DNA of 64,000 nucleotides from Rapana venosa. Lineage: Eukaryota > Mollusca > Gastropoda > Neogastropoda > Muricidae. The stretch spans positions 70,350,438 to 70,414,437 of the forward strand of contig CM054143.1 of assembly GCA_028751875.1 (NCBI GenBank), in the 5' to 3' direction. Made by a program: the position numbers and the translations under genes. This document shows positions 56,720 through 64,000 of the stretch, piece by piece (positions within the stretch are counted from its first letter, which is position 1; every line of letters begins with the position of its first letter). Below the pieces are notes generated by a model. The model did not search any database. It was not told the DNA's origin and saw nothing but the letters and a program-made list of their open reading frames with translations.

Positions 56720-59700
56720 AAAAATTTTTTTATTTTGTTTGTTTGTTTTTTTTGTTTTTTTTGGGTTGTGTTTTTTTTTTTTTGGGGGGGGGGGGATGTC
56801 TTTTATGGTTTTCTTTTATTTTTTTTTTGGGTTGTTTTGTGGGTTTTTTTTTTTTTTTAGGGGGGGGGGGGGGGGGGGGAAAAAGGGGTTTTTCCCCTTT
56901 TGGTTTTCAAACGTGGGAAAAGTAAAAAAGGGTATTGGGTTATTTTTAAAGGGAATTTTCCAAGGGGGCGGGAATTGGATGTAAAAAACCAATTTAAGGG
57001 GCTTAAAATTATCCTCGAAAAAAAAAGAAATTGTCATTGTCATTGTCCCCCAAAACCTCCCACACACTCTTTCTTACCCCCCCAACTTTTTCCAAATTAA
57101 AAATAATTGTTTAAAAAAGTAAAGACAGGTTTCCCAAACCTTTAAAGAATAGGACATATCAAACTTTAAAAAAAACCCCTTTAAATTTTTCAATAAAAGC
57201 TAGAAAAAAACTCCCCCAGAATTTTAAATATGCCGGCTTTGGGAAAACGAAAAAAATCAAAAGAAAACAAAACCAAAATGGTTGTTGACTTTCCCGGGGC
57301 TCTATTCCCCGGGCCCAAAGGCAATCTTGGGTTTAAAATTTTTCGATTTACAAAATTTGGGGGAAAAAAAAAAAAAACCCAACAGAAGGGTTTTTTTGTC
57401 GCAGTATTGTTTTTTTTCGCCTTTTGTTTTCCTTTTGCAGCATTTTTTACTTTTACCCAGTAAGTACATGTGCTTCGATTTGAAATTTGGTGGAATTTTA
57501 AACTGGTGAGGGGTGGAAATTTTCAGAAAAAAGCCAGTAAAACAAGTTGTAAAAGAAAATAAGAAAAATGGCTTCCTTTACCCGAGTAGATGGATATCCA
57601 ACTTTGTTCAGATGTATGATTACAAAGTTGAATTTTTGGGTTTGGTTTTTTTTGGGTTTTTTTTTAAAAAGAAAAACTGAAGAAAGTCTAAAAAAAAGCA
57701 AAAAAAAAACTTAGTAATTAATCTCTTTTTTCTCACTATAAAAACTTTTAAAAAAAACTCCCCTAAAAAGCCCGACCAATAACATTTTACAGTGAGTAAA
57801 ATCAAAAAGTCAGAAGTTTTTTGTAAGTTTTTTGTTTGAATTCAGGAGGGGGTGTTTAAGGAACGTAACATATTAAATTGGTTTTTAAAATTTTTTATTT
57901 GGTTTGGCCCACCCATGGGGGTGTTCTATTTCAAATCATTTATTGCCAAACCCCCAAAAACCCAATTTGGGGAAAATTTATTTGACCTTTCGTGTAAAAT
58001 TTTATATAAATTCATTTTTCAGTAATATCTTTTTCTCTCTCCAAAAAGAAAATATATTTAATAAGCCAAAGCATTTGCTGTGTGTTTTTGGGGGTGTGTG
58101 GTTGGGGTTTTTGTTTGTGTGTGGTGTCAATTTTGTGTGTGTTTAAATGTGTGGGGTTTTGTGTGGGGGTGGGCACTTGTTGTGTTTAAATGTAAGCGAG
58201 AGAGGGGAGCAAATGCTTTTTGTGTGTGGTAGGGCAAGGGATGTGTGTGGCACGGCTTGCTGAATTTTGTGTTGTGGGTTGGTGTGGGGGTGTGTGTTTG
58301 TGTGATGCCCGTGCAAATTGTGAAAGGGAGAGATTGTTTCCAAATTAAAAAAATCTTAAAAAGGTTTTTTGAATTTTTAACGGGGGGAAAGGTTTTGAAT
58401 TTTAAAACCCCGTAAATGGCTATACTGTATTATAAAAAAACCTTTAAACCGCGGCATTTGCTGTTTTTGGAAGACAAAATAACCCCGGTCTCCCCCACAC
58501 TGGGGGCCAAAGAGCTCTTTTCCGGGAAAGTTGGGGCCTTTTTTGTCCCGACTTTGCAAAAGTACATTTTTTTATATTATATTTTGTTAAAATTTTTTAA
58601 AGCATACTAAAGATACTGTTAATGTATTTTTAATCTACAAATTTTTTCATTTTTCCTTTTTAAGAGAAAAATAAAATTTTTTTGGGTACAAAAAGGGTTT
58701 AGAAAATTTAAAATTTACCCTTTTTTTTTTCCAGCAGTCCCCCCAATTTGGGTTTTTAAAATTTCCCCGGCAAATTGGATTTTCCCTTTTTATATTTTCT
58801 ATTTATTAAAAAACCAAAAAACCTTGGCAGGACAAGGGGTTTGTGGGGAAAATTTTCAGGGGACATGCTGGGCAATCCCCCACAATTTTTAAAGACTTTG
58901 TAAAAAATTTTTTTCTCCCAAACACACACAAAACCTTTCCAGCACTTTTTTCCCCTTTACTGTTTCGGTTTTTTCAGGCAGTAAAAAAAAAGGGTTTTTT
59001 GGTATTTTTTTCATTTTTCCCGAGGGGCAGTTTGTCAGATTTGAAAAAAATGCTTTAAACTTCAGAGGGCAAGCCCCCCCTGACCCCTTTTCTTTTTTGG
59101 ATGGGAAGGGGGGTTTTAAAAAACCTCTTCCTTTGATTGACAAAACCACTGTAATATTTTCCCAAATTTTTAATTTAAAAAGTTTTAGTCTGAAAGGTTT
59201 GGTTACTTCATTAAATTTTTGGCCCGTCCCATTGTACATGTAGCTTTCATGCTTCCCGGGGATTCATTATACTGTTATTGGCCTAATTACTAAAAAACAT
59301 CTTTCTTTGCTATGATTTTATGAAAACATTATTTTATTTTGGCAAACACTGGCTTTGGGTTTAAAAAAAAGAAAAACCCGTATTTTGGGTTACTTTTTTA
59401 AAAAAACACCCCGTGTTTATAAAGTGTTCAAAAAGATGTTTTTGCGTTTCGTTTGGACATGGGGCCCTTGTTTTTTTTAGGGCTCGTTTTCCCCAAAAGG
59501 GCTTTTCCGGGGAAGTGGAGTTTAGTATGAAATTTAACTCCCTCCGTGAAAAAACCCCTCAAAAAAGAAAAAAAACAAAAAGGGGGACCCCTGTGGTGGC
59601 TTGATCCCGGGGCCTTTAGATTCCCGAAGGGCCAAAACGCCTCTGACCCTAGGCTTTTTCCCGCCTGGGGGCGCCCGCCTCATTGTCAAATTTTTCCTTT

Positions 59701-60430
59701 GGGGGTGAAAAAGGTCCTGCGGGTTGGTTTAAAATGGTGCTGTGTGTTGTTTTCGTGAACCCGGTCAGGACCTCCCGGGATCCCAATTTACCATGTCTTC
59801 CCCCCCCACCTTGCCCGGCCAAAGGGAAAAAGAACCCAAAACCCCTACCTTACCTCAGCCGGGCCCCCGCGTGTGCTGCCCCAAACGCTGAACAGTTTTC
59901 CCCCCCCCCTGCGCGGCTTCAAAAGGGTGGAGGAGGACCCGGGCAAATGTTTCACCCCGTAAGTGGAAAGAAGGGCTTTTTTCCCCGTGGAATTGGGTTG
60001 TACAGTGTCATTGAATTCCCGGGTTTTTTTTCCCCTTATTGTTTCAGTGTTTAAATTTAATTTTCCCTGTTTTTTTTTCCCTCTGGGGAAATTTTATTGC
60101 TTTTTTCATCTCTGTGTGGACAACCCTAAACCCCAAAAAAACAGGGGAAAAATAACCCGGGAAAAAAAATTTATGATTTTTTTTCCATTTTTCATTTAAT
60201 TTTTGGCCCAGAAGTGTTTTGATGACAATTTGGTAAGGAAAACCAAAGGGCCACCACTACTGGGAAAGCGTAAAGGGGAAAGCACCGGCCCAAATTTTGA
60301 CCCATGTGCCCCCAAATTTTTTCAGAATACAGACCCTTATCAAAAAAAAACTTAAACACCCAAAAAACCAAAAAAAATTTAAAAACAACAACTCAACATC
60401 TGTAATATTGTTTTGGCCCGAATATGACTT
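53056..60430. repeat. Degraded direct copy of the first ~7 kb of the window
   Basis: The order of landmarks follows 1-7,000 throughout. The LINE 3' end is at 53,056-53,740, the SINE end 'TGTGTGCCAGGGGGAA' near 53,957, 'AAAATCAAGC' at about 54,400, and the LINE repeat end near 56,955-57,040. The promoter block 'CCAAAATGGTTGTTGACTTT' is at about 57,273 and 'AGTAAGTACATGTGCTTCGA' at about 57,459. The candidate exon is at about 59,765-59,960. The copy stops at the N gap. Quality is good to about 53,740 and then drops sharply. Insertions differ between copies: the CR1 fragment of 4,868-5,385 is absent here, and a (TTGAC)n element is extra here. Confidence 0.85.
56040..56240 (+). mobile_element. 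(TTGAC)n-tailed element present only in the second copy
   Basis: 'CTTAGATAGATGGCTTG', 'CAATGTCCCCTCGGAAA' and degraded TTGAC units match 29,900-30,103. The corresponding place in the first copy (about 2,810-2,840) has only (CA)n. Confidence 0.5.
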
Positions 60431-60930
60431 NNNNNNNNNNNNNNNNNNNNNNNNNNNNNNNNNNNNNNNNNNNNNNNNNNNNNNNNNNNNNNNNNNNNNN
60501 NNNNNNNNNNNNNNNNNNNNNNNNNNNNNNNNNNNNNNNNNNNNNNNNNNNNNNNNNNNNNNNNNNNNNNNNNNNNNNNNNNNNNNNNNNNNNNNNNNNN
60601 NNNNNNNNNNNNNNNNNNNNNNNNNNNNNNNNNNNNNNNNNNNNNNNNNNNNNNNNNNNNNNNNNNNNNNNNNNNNNNNNNNNNNNNNNNNNNNNNNNNN
60701 NNNNNNNNNNNNNNNNNNNNNNNNNNNNNNNNNNNNNNNNNNNNNNNNNNNNNNNNNNNNNNNNNNNNNNNNNNNNNNNNNNNNNNNNNNNNNNNNNNNN
60801 NNNNNNNNNNNNNNNNNNNNNNNNNNNNNNNNNNNNNNNNNNNNNNNNNNNNNNNNNNNNNNNNNNNNNNNNNNNNNNNNNNNNNNNNNNNNNNNNNNNN
60901 NNNNNNNNNNNNNNNNNNNNNNNNNNNNNN
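60431..60930. other. Assembly gap of exactly 500 N
   Basis: 500 consecutive N. The degraded duplicate ends at its left side and a LINE X copy begins at its right side. Confidence 0.99.
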
Positions 60931-61823
60931 CGAAAAACATAACTGGAAAACAAAAAATCATTCGATAAAATCGTTGTAACCTGTTGTGTGTATGATGTGA
61001 AAATGTTGGAGAATATGAAAACCTAACAATAATTGACAAGTTTCAGTTAAGGATTTTTAAAGTATATTTTTCATTAAAGCGTACAACGTCAACTTCGCTA
61101 GTATATGGAAAAACGACAGATTATCCTTTGTCTATTTTGGTCTCTGTTTGAATGGTTTCTCGTTTCTGGCTGCAGCTGGCTGAACATCAGGTTCTGAAAA
61201 GCTATCCTCAAATGTTTATACATCAGATGATAAAGATTTACATGAACAATTCTTTCGCATTCAATCATCATGGCTAAATAAGTTACAAGACATATTTTTC
61301 AGTAGCAAAGCGGAATTTGACTGTGGGAGAGACAGTTTTGTTCAAGTATTCAGTCAGCTACAAGCTCACGAATCAAAGCCTTTCTTAATAGAAAACTTGT
61401 TAATTGAATGGAGAACGAGCTGTGGAGTAATAGTAGACCTGTATTCCCAAAACTATAAGATCAATTTATGGTACATGGAAAAATATAACTCACTTGTCCT
61501 ACCAGATGTAATAATTGTACGCTCTGATGAAGTTTTGGTTTTGTAGCTGTCACAAGCTCCTATTGGAGGTTGGACGTTTCCATAATCCACCAACAGGGAA
61601 GAAAGAAATGTTCAAAAATGCAGTATGTCTGTTTTTAGGGGATGGATTTCATTTTTATTCATGGAATGTCCCACTTCAAAACATTTATGACAAGCTTTTA
61701 TTCCCCAACATTTTTCTTCAACCCATGTTCCTGTTATCATTGTTGTAGGCTAATGAAATGCAAGATCTCGAATAGTTCTGTCCGCTCTCAATCATCATAA
61801 GAATTTGCAGACCTGTATTTTCA
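60931..61823 (+). mobile_element. LINE X second copy, ORF2 C-terminus
   Basis: It is homologous to the reverse complement of 16,190-15,340. It starts at the gap with 'CGAAAAACATAACTGGAAAA'; in broken frames it reads 'DKFQLR', 'SLKRTTSTSLVYGKTTDYPL', 'SRFWLQLAEHQ' and 'ETVLFKYSV'. Several stops and indels make it a pseudogene. The 3' UTR is interrupted at about 61,824 by unrelated sequence and resumes at 63,101. Confidence 0.75.
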
Positions 61824-63100
61824 CAAGTGATGGGCAGAAGCAACGATGGACCTTCTTTTCTGTAACGATCCGCAAGACAATATGCGCTGTTATCTCTCTT
61901 CTATCCGGATCATCCTTAGACCACGTCCAGCCCTCACCGAGTTCGTACACTGGTGTGACGTAGGCCGCATATCTGGAGCTAACTGTTTCTAAAACTAAAG
62001 ATCTGGCCTATCAACTTCAGAAGATCAGGGCATACTCCTAAGAAATAATATTATCCATAATCACGGAAGTTGAAAATCGTGTTTGAACTATAAGTATCAG
62101 GGAACTGTTTTTGACCACAAGTAAAACAGGGAACGTTAACACTGACGCTATTGTCAAAAAGGGCAACAACGTCTGTATTTTCTGAGGAAACTGAACTCCA
62201 TTTTTTGTAGACCAAAAAGATTCTTTCCTTTTTTTTACAAGTCTTACATAGAAGTAGTCTAAGTTTGTGGTTTTCATTAGTTGGTACCAATAACCTGAGT
62301 GTTAAAATCAAGATGGCCTGCAGAGTATTGGTAAGATTCATGCTTAAAATTAATTGGAAAAGAACAAAGACGATCCTCATGTCGTCTGCAATCAACAGCT
62401 GTACGCAAAGCCACTGCCATTTGGCTGATCTTCCATGCTTTGTTTCCAGAATTTCAAGTTGTTTGCCATCGGAACGCCGTTTTCAGTGTCCCCATCAGCA
62501 AAACAACAGAAAAAAGAAATTATTGTGTGCCAGTATGCCATTCGAATTTTGATTTCCACAAATGATCTTGACTACGGAGTTTTTTACATTTTCTCAGAAT
62601 TACTTGCCTGAACTGGTCATTGTTATGAGTGTATCAATACATAATTATGTGTGTGGGGGTGGGTGCATTTGGGTGTGTACAATAAGTCTTCTTCTAGTCA
62701 ACGTCTTAAAACATTGAAATTCATATATTGGTGTAGGGTGTGGGTGTGCGTGGGCGTGTTCGCACACACACACGTACGATGCGTGTGTACGTGCGGCGTA
62801 CTGCGTGCGTAAAATAAGTTTTTATGTCTTCTAGGCAATGGTTTAAAAATGGTTCACATTGATGTGTGGCATGCGTGCGTGTGTTTGTGTGTGTGTGCAC
62901 GATGCTCGGCGTGAGATGTATGGTGTGTGTGTGTGTGTGGGTGTGTGAGTGTGTTCATGACATTTTAATGGAAGTCATTTGAAAACCAATTTTAAACATA
63001 GAGCTGTTTGTCCTTTGATATGTTGATGTTATCAATGTGCCAGTCACCAATTGTAATTAGCCTCTTCATGGGATGATAAAGTGTTTATTGACTTGACTTG
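61824..63100 (+). mobile_element. ~1.28-kb insertion in LINE X ending in (TTGAC)n
   Basis: In the other LINE X copy the flanks of this block ('CTTGAAATTTCAATTGTC' side and 'TTTGCAGAT' side) are contiguous at about 15,330-15,350. The block ends 'GATAAAGTGTTTATTGACTT' followed by GACTTGACTT, matching the tail type at 30,073-30,102, so it is probably a retroelement insertion. It contains TG-rich tracts at 62,640-62,950. A plus frame (62,265-62,552) and a minus frame (62,395-62,051) carry no motif I recognise. Confidence 0.55.
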
Positions 63101-63553
63101 ACTTCTTGAAATTTCAATTGTCCTTGTCACACAGTGTAATTATGTATTTAAAGAAATGTGTATACTTGAAGAAATAGTATTGAGTCTTTAATACTGTTTG
63201 GCTTATCATTTGCAATGAACTCTTGTTTTTCAGTTCATGTTAGTGTTGGATTATTTTTTGAGGTGTATTGCTGTTAGGCTTTCTCCTGTACAATTTGTTT
63301 TGTAATCCTCCATACCCCAAAAGGGTGAAAGGAATTAAATCTTGAATCTTTTTGTGTGTGTGGGTGTGTGTGTGTGTGTGTTGTGTGGTTGGTGTGTGTG
63401 GTGTGTGTGGTGTGTGTGTGTGTGTTCTCGTGTGTGTGAGTTGTGTGTTGTGGGTGTGTGGTGTGTGTTGTATATGTGGTGTTGTGTGTGAGTGATACAA
63501 AATAATACAAAACCAGCAATTTACTTTGTGCACAATAAAAGCATTACAAAAGT
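63101..63553 (+). mobile_element. LINE X 3' UTR with (GT)n, uninterrupted by the I/Nimb-like element
   Basis: It is homologous to the reverse complement of 15,335-15,095 and then of 11,615-11,553: 'CTTCTTGAAATTTCAATTGT', 'GGGTGAAAGGAATTAAATCT', (GT)n at 63,352-63,490, 'GAGTGATACAAAATAATAC' and 'GTGCACAATAAAAGCATTAC'. AATAAA at 63,535-63,540 is a polyadenylation-type signal just before the element end. This is the empty-site counterpart of the copy A insertion. Confidence 0.7.
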
Positions 63554-64000
63554 TACTCTCCCAGTCTCTCTTCGTCTCGTTGTCGTTCCTTTTTCTCCGC
63601 TCTCTCTCGCAGACGAGCAGCGCTTATCGCCACTTATCAGATTTCCTCGCGCGCCAAATCTCTCTCAGATCTACAATGAACGCCCAGTGTGCTACGAGCG
63701 ACACAACTTGGGCGGGGACACTCAGCAGCGCAGCGTTCTCTCCTCCGCTAGTGCGTGATCTGTGAGACAACGCGCCAATCTTAGACCGCACAGACACTTG
63801 ACCCTACACACCAACACCGTCTCTCGTATTCTACATACTCACACTTCTTCACGCCCACGACATGACGCTACATCTACTGCACACACTCACCAAGGACAAA
63901 TGGATCTCTACTCTCTTTGCACTCCCTCTATGCCCACCACTGTCGATCGCGCGAGCACGACCTTCCATAAGTCTAGCTAATTCCTCTAAATCTGTTACAC
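63554..64000. other. Unassigned, less AT-rich stretch
   Basis: Composition shifts to C/T/A-rich with many CpGs ('CGCGCGCC', 'GATCGCGCGAGC'). Frames at 63,492-63,758 and 63,762-63,980 lack recognisable motifs. It may be the flank of the LINE X insertion or the start of another element cut by the window end. Confidence 0.4.

Noticed and set aside
60257..61039. Open frames of 172-260 codons on both strands
   Set aside because: They cross the second N gap and have no meaning.
62051..62552. Overlapping frames of 95 and 114 codons as a host gene
   Set aside because: No recognisable motif, and they lie within an insertion bearing a retroelement tail.
63492..63980. Three frames of 72-88 codons near the window end
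   Set aside because: They overlap each other and the LINE X 3' end, with no similarity I recognise.

Overview
The window looks like non-coding, repeat-dense genomic DNA from a eukaryote, most likely a marine mollusc and probably a gastropod. That inference rests on three things: tRNA-derived SINEs with a central block (around 'GGATGAGACTATAAACCGAG') that I know from mollusc genomes, abundant (CA)n, (CT)n and (TTA)n arrays, and I/Nimb-like, CR1/L2-like, RTE-like and DIRS-like retroelements. There is no operon, compact gene or bacterial signal. I found no intact host protein gene. At most there is a CpG-containing candidate promoter with a short first exon (about 3,690-3,861) and one candidate internal exon (about 6,431-6,627).

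Layout. 1-7,000: 3' end of a CR1/L2-like LINE, microsatellites, a LINE/SINE 3'-end repeat, the candidate promoter and exon, and a minus-strand CR1/L2 fragment. 8,003-10,930: a ~70-bp satellite interrupted by a tRNA-derived SINE and ended by an RTE fragment with 13-bp flanking repeats. 11,553-16,230: a minus-strand LINE remnant ('LINE X') whose internal (CA)n tract holds a plus-strand I/Nimb-like element (copy A). 18,690-20,760: an old minus-strand copy of the same I/Nimb family. 21,189-23,005: (GA)n, a 39-bp tandem repeat, a ~0.7-kb repeated segment and a ~100-bp inverted repeat. 23,450-25,512: a decayed minus-strand DIRS-like element (RT, RNase H, tyrosine recombinase). 26,640-28,260: a decayed minus-strand LINE (endonuclease plus start of RT). 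29,364-29,863: 500-N gap. 30,000-32,560: SINE, LINE 3'-end repeat and large (CT)n/(TA)n arrays. 32,600-35,050: a degraded second copy of that block. 35,050-49,236: mostly low-complexity, homopolymer-inflated sequence. 49,237-53,760: a 26-bp minisatellite, (CA)n, I/Nimb copy B, a SINE whose head combines tRNA-like and 5S-rRNA-like parts, and a CR1/L2 ORF2 fragment. 53,056-60,430: a degraded direct copy of 1-7,000. 60,431-60,930: second 500-N gap. 60,931-63,553: a second LINE X copy, plus strand, carrying a ~1.28-kb insertion. 63,554-64,000: unassigned.

Two themes matter. First, the retroelements are nested and several share short 3' end signals: a CGTCT...AGACG hairpin followed by (AC)n, (TTGAC)n tails, and a common LINE/SINE 3' end with (TTGTCA)n. 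Comparing copies inside the window gives filled and empty sites for some insertions. Second, much of 32,600-60,430 is low-accuracy consensus in which single bases have been replaced by their neighbours, so runs lengthen. Three blocks appear twice and two of these duplications stop exactly at 500-N gaps, which suggests uncollapsed haplotypes or false duplication. Reading frames and frameshifts in those areas should not be taken at face value.
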